Shown here one piece after another: positions 34,930-46,300 of a DNA stretch of 64,000 nucleotides (position 1 is the first letter of the stretch; every line of letters begins with the position of its first letter). The position numbers and the translations under genes were made by a program. The notes under the pieces were generated by a model, which was given only the letters and a program-made list of their open reading frames with translations, was not told where the DNA came from and ran no database searches. The DNA is from Edaphochlamys debaryana (Eukaryota > Chlorophyta > Chlorophyceae > Chlamydomonadales), in NCBI GenBank assembly GCA_016858145.1, contig JAEHOE010000140.1, positions 1 to 64,000 of the forward strand, written 5' to 3'.

Positions 34930-35380
34930 CAGTGTTGCTATCATAGTTACAAAGTTACCGAAATGTTACGGACGCTGGAACATTTCCGGCCGTTATGGCC
35001 AAAACGTTCTGGCGGAATGTACCATTTCCGCCCCAAAGGACGCAAAAGTTCTGCCCGCCACGGAACATTTTGCCTCCGCAACGCCCCAATGTTCTGGCCA
35101 AGGGCCCTTGACTTGGCAGTGTGGGATGCTATGCGGGGTGTAGGAGGCCAAGCCAGGGCCTGCCAGGGGTGGGCAGCTGAGGTGACGGGGCGCAGGGGGG
35201 GCGGGCGGGGCAGGTGAGACCAGGGCCCCACCACCGCCGCATTGAAACTCTCTGGGGGTCCGCCGGAAGGTGTTCTGGCCGTAACATTTTGACCCCTAGC
35301 GACGCAAGAGTTCTGTCCGCCACGTAACATTTTTGCCCAGCCGGCCAGGAAAGTTCTGGGATTTTAGAAGGAGGAACGAG
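34930..35380 (+). mobile_element. hAT-like element, left end preserved, right end missing
   Basis: Starts with CAGTGTTGCTATC, the same 13 bases as the terminus of the complete hAT element at 6465. Short inverted subterminal motifs follow (TGTTACGG, GGAACATTT, ACGTTCTGG, AACATTTTG), clustered at 34970-35110 and 35265-35360. No matching right terminus is seen before module C begins near 35395, so the right end was probably lost. Confidence 0.55.
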
Positions 35381-35394
35381 CACGCCTCCCCTCT

Positions 35395-36042
35395 CAGGGC
35401 TCCCCTCACGGCGGCCTTTATTTTCCCGAGCACCTCTCGAGACACGGACTCCCGAGCCCCACAACCTGCCCCGGCCCTCCCACCCGAACACAGCCCCCGC
35501 GCCGCCCTCTGCTCCTTGCCCCCCTCCCCGACCCCGCCTCCTGCCTTGGCCCTCCACACCGCCGCCTGCCCTGCCCTGCCCCAGCCCCGCCCCAGAAGCG
35601 TGTGCACGTGCGTTGGCGTTTGCCTGCTGTGTCCGTGATGCGCTCCTTTCCTGACATGCTTTTGCGGCCGCGTGGCCTAATGGATCAGGCGTCGCTCTCC
35701 GATGTGTGCGGATGTAGGCGAAGATTGTGGGTTCGAGTCCCACCGTGGTCGTACGGATGCCGTACACATGGTACGAGCGTGTGCAACATTGCCCTTTTCC
35801 CCGGGCCCGGCCCGGGGGGCTGAGGCGCGGGCTGGACTGTAACGTCTTAACAACTTTCCTCCCCGCTTCCCTCGAAAGTAATTTTGCTGCCCATCACGGG
35901 TCCCTGTCACCCCTCCCGGCACTCCTCTTTACCTCAACGTCAGTAGCACCTCGCGACGCCCCGCTTCTGCAGAAAGCCGCGGGCGGCGTAAGGCGCGGGA
36001 ACTCGGCACGGTGTATGGTCCATGTCGGCGGCGGCGGTGCAT
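35395..36042 (+). repeat. tRNA-Arg/F-box module, copy C, gene part absent
   Basis: Carries the upstream flank and an intact tRNA and continues through the GGCCCGGCCCGGGG zone to GTCGGCGGCGGCGGTG. It then breaks off at about 36042, before the F-box coding region. Confidence 0.75.
35666..35751 (+). tRNA. tRNA-Arg(CCG), intron-containing, copy C
   Basis: Acceptor GGCCGCG pairs with CGTGGTC (G-U pairs allowed), with G as discriminator at 35751. The D arm contains GGCCTAATGGATCAGGC. Anticodon stem TCGCT/GGCGA, loop CTCCGA+A with CCG exactly at positions 34-36 (35699-35701). The 13-nt intron (35703-35715) sits at the canonical 37/38 site. T arm GTGGG-TTCGAGT-CCCAC. The mature length is 73 nt. It closely resembles the general eukaryotic tRNA-Arg(CCG). 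It decodes CGG. Confidence 0.95.
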
Positions 36043-36543
36043 TGCGCAACGGTTTAGTGGCGGTAACATGCCCCTTCGCACATCCAATGCAAATGTCGGC
36101 AGTAATCATTGCCCGGCAGGCGGCAGCCCGCCCGGCTTAGCCGCACGCCAGCACCCCCAGACGGCCCTCGAGGCGTGGGTGGACAGGGACGGAGTATGCG
36201 CCCATGTTGGCACGCAGGAGGGGCGACCCCCCACCCGCTCAGAGCCAGCCCTTGTGGCGACGGACGCACATGGGTTCCACCTGCAAGAATCCTCAAACCC
36301 CTATCCGCTGGTGACGATACTGACACTCCTGCATGGCTTCAAATCACAATGACGCCTACGGAGGCTAGCGCCAAGCAACCGCTGAGCAATTGCCACAGCA
36401 TGTCCCGACCCCGACCCCACCGTAGACTGCCCAGGGCGCACTCCCTCCGCTTGGCTGACGTGGTCTTTCCATCCCCTGGGGCACCGGTGACCCCATGGTC
36501 GCCTGCGGGCCCTGCAAGCCAAGCACACTTCGCGAGCCCTACG
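36043..36543. other. Spacer between module C break and the complete F-box-like gene
   Basis: No recognisable feature. It is the 3' flank of the minus-strand F-box-like gene. Confidence 0.5.
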
Positions 36544-39356
36544 CTAAGGCAGCCACACGGCGCCGCCGCGCTCCGGTAGCGCCTGCGCCGCCACCGCCAC
36601 GAGCCACTGCACCCACTGCAGCAGGCCGGGCGGCGCACCTACGCCCGCGCCGCCACCGCCCGCGCCGCCACCGCCCGCGCCGCCACCGCCGCCAGCACCA
36701 GCGCCGCCAGCACCACTGCCGCCACCGCCAATTGCGTCACCGCCGCCCGTGGCCCCAGCCTCAGCCCCGCACACGCCCATGCTCGCCCACTCCTCGCCCA
36801 GCACCTGCGGGGGTAAGAGGGGCGGGGGCGGGGGCGGCGGGTGTCAGGGGCTGCCGCGTGTGGGCACGTGTGTCGCATCTGAGCTGCCAGCGTGAGGGGC
36901 CAGACGGGAGGTACCGTCGCTTGGCGAAGCATGGCCCCGTCGCATGTGCCCCGCGCCGTTCACAGCGGCTCGCCTCAACAACTGTCAATCTGCACCGCGC
37001 GGGCTCCGGGCGCTGACCCTGGCCCGACCCATGGTTCAAGCCGCAGCAAGGCGCCATGCCTTCCCCTCCTCCCAAGTCCCGTCCCCCGCCCACAACCACC
37101 CACCCAACCCACCTGCCCTAGAGCTCGTGCAATCAGTCCAGCCGGCGCCTCGCCGCCTCGGCTTCGGAGCACCTCACAGCTGCCGCCGCCCTCCGCCACG
37201 GCCGCCGCGACCGCCTCCGCCGCCCCTGCCCCCCGCCCACAGCCCACCACCACCGCCGCCACGGGGACCAGCGGAAGCACGTGTCGTACCATACGCACGT
37301 GCCCCCGGGGCGGTACGGCAGGTGGAGCTGGCATCAAGCCCTGCCCGTGCGCTCTGCCCGACTGCGCTTGCCCCCCGCTCTTCCCGCCGCCCATGCCTCC
37401 GCCGCTCCCGTTCGCGCCTGCGCTGCCGCTGTCGCCACAGTCCTGACGCTCGCAGCTGCCCTGCTGGCCCCGCCCTCGCTCCCACTCCCGCTGCGCGGCT
37501 GTGGCCGCCGCTGCAGCCGCCCGCTGCTCCAGGCCCTCCGCCCAGGCCCTGACCGCCTCCTGCTGCTGCGCCGCCGCCCGCTTCGCCGCGGCCCCCGTCC
37601 CACCCTCCGCCGCGCGAAGGCTCCGCAGGCGGTCCGTCAGGGCCCGGGCGGATGGGCCCCGCACCAGCATCAGCGGCCCCAGCCCCGCGACCTCTGGGGC
37701 CAGCGCCGTCGCATCCGCCGCCACCGCTGCCGCCGTTCCGTAGCCAGCTGCAGGGCGTATCTCGGGCCCTGCCTGGCTGCTGTCGCCTGTTGTTTTGAAC
37801 GCAATTGCATGGGCGAGGGCTGCCTCCAGGACCGCCGCTGCGCCTGGAAGGCTTTGACGCGCAGTGGAGCGTTCTCCGGTGGCGGGCCACCAGGGAGATG
37901 GCGGCGGCGGCAGCGGCGGCGGTGGCGGCGGCAGCGGCCCCGGCCGCCTGGCTGTGCTGGCGTCACCTGCAACTCCGCCGCCGCTGCCACCGCCAACACC
38001 GGCCCCGCTGTGTCGGCCCCCGCCGTCACCGCCAAGGCCACCGCCGCTGCCGCTACCGCCGCTGCCGCTGCCGCCAACGCCGTCACCGCCAAGGCCACCG
38101 CCGCTGCCGCCACTGTGATCGCTGCCGCAGCTGCCGCCACGGAGCCCGAGGCTGGGCTTAGTGAGGGTGAGGGGCGGCTCTCCGACCGGCAGCTGCAGAC
38201 GGGAAGCCGAGTGGAAGAGTCGGAGGCAGTTGACCAGGTCTCTCAGGTCGGCGTTACGCACAACCTGTACGGCACCCGCCTCCACGTCATCACTGCGCGC
38301 CGCCAGCGCGCGAAGCGGCTCCAGCTTGAGCCAGTCGGGCCCAGCCGGGTCCAGTCTGACTACGGGAACACGGAGCCATCGAAGCCGTTCGCCTTCCGTC
38401 AGGCATGCGAGCAGCTCGTTCGGCGCGAGGTTGGTATGGGTGCGGAGCGGCCCGTCCAGCCGCACGCCCACAAGGCGGCCGGAATCCAGATCCAGTGCCG
38501 CGTCCAACCGACACGAGCAGTTGGAGCTCCGGATCTCAACCGCCAGATCCAGGTGCTCCAGGGAGGCTGGCAGTGAGCTCAGGAGTCGACGAACGGTGGT
38601 CTCGCCCCAGGCGAGGCGCCAGCTCAGCTCTACGCCATAGAGCTTGAGCTGCCGTAGCTGTGTTGCCGCAGCAAGGGGTGCGATGTGACGCAGTCCGCAG
38701 GGCAGGATGCCGCTGGACACGTCGACCTCAAGGCATCGAAGCCTGGGAGCCAGGGTTTTGATGCCGGCGAGGAAGGCGGGGGCGGGGACGGCGAGGGAGT
38801 CGAGGGACCGAAGCGAGGCGTAGGCTGTAGCAAGGTCCGCCTCAGACATCCCGGGCTCGATGGCCGTCAGGTGTCGGAGGTCCAGCTTGCGAAGGCAGTG
38901 AAGGTACGAGCTGAGCGTTGCAAAGCAGGCGGGAGAAAGCTCAGCGGCTGTCGAGCCCCGGAGGCCGAGGGTGCAGATTCGGCGCCGGATGCCCTCGGGC
39001 ACGCGTGCCAGACCCGCCACCGCCTCCGCCACGGAGAGTGCGCCATGGTCGATCACAACGCCGACCTCGCTGCAGCGTGGCCAACGTTGCAGGACACGGA
39101 GCTGATCAGGCACGCTGCGCTCGTCGCTGTCGACGAGGATGTTGCGCGGGAGGCTGCGGATGCTCGTGTCGACCAAGTCGCGGGCCCAGCGACAGGTCAG
39201 GCGCATAGCTGCTAGGCTCCTGCTATCGATCAGAGCGTCCACAAGAGCGTCGGCTCCATCCAGGCCCAGCTTCCGGAGCGCGTCGTCAAGAGTCGGCGCT
39301 CCCTCGCGCCCCGACTCCTCGCAGGCTAGCAGGCTTGACGCCAAGGGGCTGAGCAT
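36544..39356 (-). CDS. F-box-like / LRR-like protein, the one complete module gene
   Basis: Two exons on the minus strand: 39356-37113 and 36804-36544, separated by a 308-nt GT-AG intron in phase 0, giving 834 residues. Residues 20-75 look like an F-box (DALVDALIDSRSLAAMRLTC, RWARDLVDTSIRSLPRN). Residues 80-400 contain irregular leucine-rich repeats (ICTLGLRGSTAAEL, LRKLDLRHLTAI, LRCLEVDVSSG, LRQLKLYGVEL, LEHLDLAVEIRS, LVGVRLDGPL). A Gly-rich and Pro-rich linker leads to an Ala/Gln/Arg coiled-coil-like part (ALTDRLRSLRAA ... QQQEAVRAWAEGLEQ) and a Gly-rich last exon. Known: F-box proteins join SKP1-CUL1 ligases and use LRRs to bind substrates. A tRNA-Arg gene lies 468 bp upstream in the same orientation. 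The other four copies are truncated relatives. Confidence 0.7.
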
Positions 39357-39495
39357 AGCGACCTGGTTACGTTACACTGCGCGAGGCCCCTGGCACCCGG
39401 CGCGTCTAAGATCTTTGCCGATGGCGGGTTGTGTACAGTCGGCGAAGGAGCAAGGATGGTTGAGCCCGGCCAGCAGAGGGGCAAGTAGTACCGCC

Positions 39496-39504
39496 ACTAT
39501 ATAA
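39496..39504 (-). promoter_or_regulatory. TATA-like box upstream of the complete F-box-like gene
   Basis: On the minus strand TTTATATAG lies about 140 bp upstream of the ATG at 39356. Equivalent CATATATAG or CATATAG motifs occupy the same place in modules A, B and D. Confidence 0.35.
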
Positions 39505-39823
39505 AGTTAGCACGAGAAGTTTGAAGGCCGCCGTGCACCGCCGCCGCCGACATGGACCATACACCGTGCCGAGTTCCCGCGCCTGCCGCCGCCCGCGGCC
39601 TTCTGCAGAAGCGGGGCGTCGCGAGGTGCTACTGACGTTGAGCTAAAGAGCAGCGCCGGGAGGGGTGACAGGGACCTCGTCGTGGGCAGCAAAGTACTAG
39701 TGAGGGAAGCGGGGAGGAATGTTGTGAAGAAGTTACAGTCCAGCCCGCGCCTCAGCCCCCCGGGCCGGGCCCGGGGAAAAGGGCTATGTTGCACACGCTC
39801 GTACCATGTGTACGGCATCCGTA

Positions 39824-39909
39824 CGACCACGGTGGGACTCGAACCCACAATCTTCGCCTACATCCGCACACATCGGAGAGCGACGCCTGATCCATTAGGC
39901 CACGCGGCC
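39824..39909 (-). tRNA. tRNA-Arg(CCG), intron-containing, copy E
   Basis: Minus strand. Sequence identical to copy C in all paired regions and the 13-nt intron. Confidence 0.95.
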
Positions 39910-40240
39910 GCAAAAGCATGTCAGGAAAGGAGCGCATCACGGACACAGCAGGCAAACGCCAACACACGTGCGCGCGCCTCGGGGCCTCTGGGGGCGGGGC
40001 TGGGGAAGGGCAGGGCAGGGCAGGCGGCGGCGTGGAGGGCCAAGGCAGGAGGCGGGGTCCGGGAGGGGGGCAAGGAGCAGAGGGCGGCTCGCGGGCTGCG
40101 TGCGGCTGGAAGGGCGGGGGCGGGTTCTGGGGCTCGGGAGTCCGTGTCTCGAGAGGTGCTCGGGGAAGGGAAGGCCACGGTTAGGGGGGGGCCGGCGGCC
40201 GGCGGGGGGCCCTGACAAGGGGGGTCCGTGCTCATGGGCG

Positions 40241-42049
40241 TGGGGGTGTGGCAAGTGCCAGGCAAGCGAGTGCGACGTGAGGTGGCAGGTGAGGTGATGT
40301 GAGACGCAAGGTTACGTGAGGTGAGCCGTGAGGTGACATGGTGTGACGTGAGGTGACGTGAGGAGCTCAGATGTGCGGCCGCAGAAGCATGCCACGAGGG
40401 GAGTGCATCACGCATGGGACAGGGAGATGCCAACACGCGTGCACACCCCCTGGGGCTATTATAGACAACGGGGCGTAGTGCCGCGGTGTTTGGCGTCGCA
40501 TGATGTTGGCCGACGCAGAATGCCTGTGCCTGTGAACGGGGTACCTGGTCGCCGAAAGTGGCTTCCAGGCGGAAAGTCCCTCTAGAGTAACCCTGGGCTG
40601 CTCCGCGCGTCGGTGCACCAAAGGGGGCTTGCAGGTCGGCTCCACCAAAGGAAAGCCCCCAGAAAGCCCAGCGTACCTCGTCAATTACCTGTGCGCCGCT
40701 GCTAGGCGTCCTCCGCTCCTGGCCCGCCATCGCCCGAGCCCGTTCGCGAGTAGCGCGCCCACGGAGGCCTAAGCGTCCTCACGTCCCACGGAGCCGAACC
40801 TGTGGGTAGTGAAGGTGTTGTCCCAGAGACGGAAGGGCAGAGGGTGAGCGCCCGAAGACTTGAGAGCATGCCAGCGGGGTGAACAGGCGGACGGTGAAGG
40901 CCAGCGCGGCCAGTGTCTAGCAGGTAACCTAGGGGCGCGGGGCGGGGACCGGGGCCCAGAGACGGGGAGCAAGGCAGAGCAGGAGGCGGGGTCGGGGAGG
41001 GGAGGAGAAGAACTGCAGAAGGCGGCTCGGCGGCTGGGGGCGGGCTACGGGGGGGTGCCTCCAGAGGTGCTCAGGGCAGAGGCAGCTGGGCCTGAGGAGG
41101 TTGGCTGAGGGAGTTTGGCCCCTCCTCCACGGTCCCCGCACCGCCTCGCACCCCGTGGACGCGAAACCCCTCGCTCAGCCACCCACGGCCCTGGACGCCA
41201 TTCCCGCCTGCCACACTAGGCCCTCGCCGACTCGCCGGCCGCCCCTGGGCCGGTGCGCTGAGTGGGTGTTTGCTGCGCAGGCCCCAGAGGTGCGCTTCCA
41301 AAAGTGACCGGAGGGCAGGCTCCTAAGGTCCCTGGCTGGAGCTAAGGGAGGCTGGACCCCTGGCGTTACCAGCAGAGGGGCGCGATGGCGAGTGCCCACC
41401 GCCGCGCCTGTGTTCCTAGCGGGCAGGACTCCGCCACAGCTTGGGCCCCTGTGTCCACCGCTGGTACTGCTTCCACTGCTGCTGCGGCGGCGTGGTGCCC
41501 GCGCCCGCGCCCGCCCCGACCAGCGCCGCCACCACCCTGAACCTCGGCGCCCCCGCCACCCCCGCCCCCGCCGCTACCGCCCCCGCCGCCGCCGCCGCCC
41601 GCGCGTCCGGCCCCTCCCCCGCTGCTGTCGCTGCCCGCGCCACTGCCAACCCCGCTGCGCACAGCTGCCGCGCACCTGCGCGCAACCCCGCCGCCGCCTG
41701 GGGAGGGCCTGGTAGGGAAGCCGGGCTTGAGGCCCGACTGAGCAGGCCTGTCGGCGGCAGGCGCAGGCGGCGCCGCCGGCGCCGCCGGGGCGGCGTCCGA
41801 GCGCTTTCCCACCGCCAGTAGGGAGTCATGCTCCATGGGGCCCACCCCGGGCCCCGCGGCGGTCCCAGCAGACAGCGCGCGGGGGCCCCGGCCAGAGCCC
41901 TGCACCAGGACCCCAGGACCCCCAGGCCTGGACCAGGCAACAGGGAGCATCGAGCATGGGCACGTCGCCGCCCGCTACCTGGCGACACTTCCGCGCCCGT
42001 GGTTTGGGGGCAGCGGGCTTGGCCGCCGCCTTAGCGGGCGGAGCCTCAG
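40241..42049. other. G-rich spacer with module relic and low-complexity coding potential
   Basis: 40370-40450 is a relic of the module edge: GCGGCCGC of a tRNA start followed by AGAAGCATGCCACG, with the rest of the tRNA gone. 41370-41990 has Gly/Ala/Pro-rich open frames on both strands, including a basic stretch on the minus strand near 42000 (KPRARKCRQ followed by a possible donor). I cannot support a gene there. Confidence 0.4.
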
Positions 42050-42416
42050 GGGCAGGCGAAGCCACTGCGGGCCCAGCGGCGGCGGTCGAGGGCTGGTTGG
42101 CACGTGGCGGCCGGGGTGCCGGCGGGGCCGCTGCGTGTGCGAGCGGGCTAGGGGCCGCCCTGCGCACGTCGGGCTGCGGTGGCGGCAAGGCGCCGGGGCG
42201 TCGGGTCTAGGGGCGGGTATGGCCCAGGGAGGCAAGGGCGGGGGGTTAGCGAAGGCAGCGACCAAGCCCAGCTCTGCCCAGCTGCAGACAGGAGGCCGCT
42301 GAGGGCTGCTAGCAGACGAGTAAAGGCGCCGGTGTCATCAGATTACGACGGAGGAGGGCGGGGACGGCCACCCTCGCCCACGGGGTGCCGTCTGGGCCTG
42401 TCTGGGCCTCCCTTGC

Positions 42417-42719
42417 CTAGCACTGCGACCTCACTTGGTCATGCCTGGGATAATCAGCTGAGAGCATATTGGAACTCGCCCTCACACGCTCGCCGCTGTT
42501 GACGAGGATGTTGCACGGAAGGCTGCGGATGCTCGTGTCGACCAAGTCGCGGGCCCAGCGACAGGTCAGGCGCGTAGCTGCTAGGCTCCTGCTACCGATC
42601 AGAGCGTCCACAAGAGCGTCGGCTCCATCCAGGCCCAGCTTCCGGAGCGCATCGTCAAGAAGCGGCGCTCCCTCGCGCTCCGACTCCCCACAGGCTAGTG
42701 GGCTTGAGGAGCTGAGCAT
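42417..42719 (-). pseudogene. F-box-like gene copy F, truncated
   Basis: ATG at 42719, 100 residues. CGESEREG, LDDALRKLGLDGADALVDA and LTCRWARDLVDTS match the complete gene. It then turns at DSGER into VRASSNMLSADYPRH and stops at 42417. Same breakpoint as copies B and D. Confidence 0.7.
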
Positions 42720-43033
42720 AGCGACCTGGTTACGTTACACTGCGCGAGGTCCCTGGCAGCTTGCACGGCTAAGATCTTTGCCGATGGCGGGTTGTGTCAA
42801 GTCGCGAGGGAGCGAAGGTAATGAGCCCGGCCAGGAGAGGTGCAAAGAGTACTGCCACTGTGTATTGTTGAAGGTCGACGACTTGGCGCCACCGTACTTG
42901 GCGGCTGACATGGCCCATACACCGTGCCGACTGCCGAGTGTCCTTGCACCCGTCTGCAGACGCAGCTGCGAGGCGCCGCTCGGCGGCAGGAGGGGGCGCA
43001 AGGACCTTGTGAGCGGAAGCAAAACAATAGCCC

Positions 43034-43119
43034 CGACCACGGTGGGACTCGAACCCACAATCTTCGCCTACATCCGCACACATCGGAGAGCGACGCCTGA
43101 TCCATTAGGCCACGCGGCC
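43034..43119 (-). tRNA. tRNA-Arg(CCG), intron-containing, copy F
   Basis: Minus strand, same 86-nt structure as copy C. The sequences flanking it are more diverged than in the other modules (ATAGCCCC instead of the usual GTACG flank), but the gene itself is unchanged, consistent with selection on the tRNA. Confidence 0.93.
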
Positions 43120-43197
43120 GCAACAGCATGTCAAGGATGGAGCGCATCACGGATGTTGGAGGCAAACGCCAACACACGTGCACGCGCTTCGGGGCCT

Positions 43198-43329
43198 GGC
43201 CTTCTGGCCTGGGTCCGCTTGCTCCTCTCGGACACGCAGTCCGTGGCCACCGTCAACGGCTTCACCTCCCCTCCCGTTCGTACCTACGCGTGCGTGCGTC
43301 AAGGCTGCCCCCTCGCCCCCCTCCTCTAT
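43198..43329 (+). pseudogene. LINE reverse transcriptase, first fragment
   Basis: Frame from 43198 reads LAWVRLLLSDTQSVATVNG and then CVRQGCPLAPLLY, the RT motif that precedes the catalytic YADD block in non-LTR elements. It is interrupted after TAT at 43327-43329. The next residues expected, LFVAQALLAWLQ, are found at 46910. Confidence 0.85.
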
Positions 43330-46300
43330 GGCTTAAGGCCCTCCCTTCGGTCGGGACCAACCCGTAGCCATGGCAAGAGTTGTTTCCCGCGAGGAAGCGG
43401 TGAGGCGGGGAGGCGGTGTGGCGAGGCAGGAAGGCGGCGAGGCCAGAAGGGGCTCAGGCCGCCCAGCCAGAAGGGGTCGGAGGTGGGAAAGCGGTGAGGT
43501 GCTGAGGCGGATATCGTCCGAGGCAGCAAGGGTCAGCCCGGCGTCCTGCAGCCGCAAGTGGAGGTAAGCCGTGTTTGCGCGCTGCTTGCCTCCCACGCCC
43601 TAGAAAGCGCTCCCAAGAGGGCATGCGCAGCCCGGCCTTCTTCAGCCGCAAGTGGAGGCAAGCGGTGATTGCGCGCCGCTTGCCTCCCACGCCCCAGACA
43701 GTGCACCCAAGAGGGCATGCGCGATCCGGCCTCATTCAGCCGCAAGTGGATGTAAGCCGTGTTTGCGCGCCGCTTGCCTCCCACGCCCTAGAAAGCGCTC
43801 CCAAGAGGGCATGCGCAGCCCGGCCTTCTTCAGCCGCAAGTGGAGGCAAGCCGTGATTGCGCGCCGCTTGCCTCCCACGCCCCAGACAGTGCACCCAAGA
43901 GGGCATGCGCAATCCGGCCTCCTTCAGCCGCAATTGGAGGAAAGCCGTGATTGCGCGCCGCTTGCCTGCCACGCCCTAGAAAGCGCTCCCAAAAGGGCAT
44001 GCACAGCCCGGCCTCCTTCAGCCGCAAGTGGAGGCAAGCCGTGATTGCGCGCCGCTTGCCTGCCCAGAAAGCGCTCCCAAGAGGGCATGCGCGGCCCAGC
44101 CTCCTTCCGCAGCAAGTGGAGGCAAGCCGTGATTGCGCGCCGCTTGCCTCCCACGCCCCAGGAAGCGCTCCCAAGAGGGCATGCACAGCCCGGCCTCCTT
44201 CCGCCGCAAGTGGAGGAAGGCCGTGGCTGCACGCAGCGGCCTGCCTCCCGCGCCAACCAGAGCGAATTTGAAAGGGCGGGTGCAACCCCATCTCCTCAAG
44301 CCGCGTGTGCGGGGAGATAGGCCGTTGCTACACGCGGCGGCTTGCCTCCCACGCCCAAGAAGGCAAACTCAAGAGGGCGGGTGCAGCCCCGCCTCCTCAA
44401 GCCGTGGGGAAAGAAAGGCCGTTGCTACAAGCGGCGGCTTGCCTCCCACGCCCAAGAAGGCGAACTCAAGAGGGCGGGTGCAGCCCCGCCTCCTCAAGCC
44501 GTGGGGAAAGAAAGGCCGTTGCTACAAGCGGCGGCTTGCCTCCCACGCCCAAGAAGGCGAACTCTAGAGGGCGGGTGCAGCCCCGCCTCCTCAAGCCGTG
44601 GGGAAGGGAAGGCCGTTGCTACACGCGCCGGCTTACCTCCCACGCCCAAGAAGGCGAACTCAAGAGGGCGGGTGCAGCCCCGCCTCCTCAAGCCGTGGGG
44701 AGGGGAAGGCCGTGGCAACCCGGCCTTCTGCAGCAGCAAGGGGGTAGATGCAGACCCGGCCTCCTTCAGCCGCAAGTGGAGGAAGGCCGTCTCTGCGCGC
44801 CGCTTGCCTCCCACGCCCCAAAACGTGCAGCCAAGGAACCGAACTCAGGAGGGCTGGTGCAGCCCGGCTTCCTCAACCCGTGGGGGAAGGAGACCGAGGC
44901 TACACGCAGCGGCTTGCCTCCCACGCGTAAGGAGCCGAGCTCGAGAGGCAGGTGCAACCCACGCTCCTCAAGCCGTAAGGGAAGGAAGGCCGTGCCTACA
45001 CGCAGCGGCTTGCCTCCCACGCGCAAGGGCACGCTAGGAAGCGAACCCGAGAGGGCGGGTGCAGCCCGGACTCCTCAAGCCGTGGGGGAAGGAAGGCCGT
45101 GGCTACATGGAGCCGCTTGCCTTCAACACGCAAGGAACCGAACTCGAGAGGGCATGCGCAGCCCGGCCTTCTCCAGCCGCAAGTGGAGGAAAGCCGTGTG
45201 TGCACGCAAGGCTTGCCTCCCACGCCCCCGAAAACGCACCCAAGAAAGCAGCTGCAGACCGCAAGTAGATATAAGCCGTGATTGCGTGCCGCGGCTTGCC
45301 CCCCAGAAAGGGTTTCCCCAAGGGGGCACGTGCAGCCCGGACTCCCCAAGCCGTGTGGGGAGGAAGGCCGTGGCTGCACGGAGCCGCTTCCCTCCCACAC
45401 GCAAGGAAGCGAGCAAGAGAGGGCGGATGCAGCCCGGCCTCCTCAAGCCGTGTGGGGTAAAAGGCGGTGGCTACACGGAGCCGCTTTCCTCCCACGCGCA
45501 AGGAACCGAGCTCGAGAGGGCACACGCTACACACGCAGCCCGGCCTCCCCAAGCCGTGAGGGAAGAGAAGCCGTGGCTACATGCGCGGCTTGCCTCCCAC
45601 GCGCAAGGAAGCGAGCTCGAGAGGGCGGGTGCAGCCCGGACTCCCCAAGCCGTGGGGAAAGGAAGGCCGTGGCTACATGGAAGCCGCTTACCTCCCACGC
45701 GCAAGGAACCGAGCTTGAGAGGGCACACGCTCACGCGCAGCCCGGCCTCCTCAAGCCGTGGGGTGAGGAAGGCCGTGGCTAAACGCAGCGGCTTGAATCC
45801 CACTCCCCAGAATGCGAACTCAAGAGGGCCTCCTGAAACCGTGTGGGGTAAAAGGGCGTGTAGCGACAGCCTGAATGAGGAGGCGGGGCTTTAGCCGCCC
45901 ATGGAAGGCCCACTGTGTGCCGCCACGGCCTTCCTCCCCCCACGGCTTGAGGAGGCGGTTCTGTGCCCGCCCTCTCCAGTTTGCTTTGTGAGGCGTGGGA
46001 GGCAAGCCGCTGCGTGTAGCCACGGCCTCTCTACCCAGTTCTCACACGGCTTGTGGCCGCGGCCTCCTGAAGGCCGTGGCTACATGGAAGCCGCTTACCT
46101 CCCACGCGCAAGGAACCGAGCTTGAGAGGGCACACGCTACACACGCAGCCCGGCCTCCCCAAGCCGTGGGGGGAGGAAGGCCGTGGCTAAACGCAGCGGC
46201 TTGAATCCCACTCCGCAGAAAGCTGGTGCGGGCTACATGCGCGGCTTGCCTCCCACGCGCAAGGAAGCGAGCTCGAGAGGGCGGGTGCAGCCCGGACTCC

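Larger units (their letters stand above)
39357..40240 (-). repeat. tRNA-Arg/F-box module, copy E, upstream part
   Basis: Promoter zone, tRNA and G-rich upstream flank of the complete module. The flank 39980-40180 is the same block that continues as 49684-49760 beyond the LINE in module F. Confidence 0.8.
42050..43197 (-). repeat. tRNA-Arg/F-box module, copy F, gene side
   Basis: Carries the truncated F-box copy, tRNA and the first 78 bp of upstream flank, ending in CGGGGCCT where the LINE has inserted. The remaining flank resumes at 49682. 42050-42480 mirrors 32470-32905. Confidence 0.8.

Noticed and set aside
41366..42188. Possible Gly/Ala-rich spliced gene on the minus strand
   Set aside because: Low-complexity sequence, no domain, and part of it recurs in the inverted module B copy. 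The evidence is not enough to annotate it.
23230..43119. Reading the tRNA copies as a tRNA-derived SINE family
   Set aside because: Similarity extends hundreds of bp upstream as well as downstream, the canonical intron is kept, and no A-rich tail or target duplication is seen. Segmental duplication explains it better.
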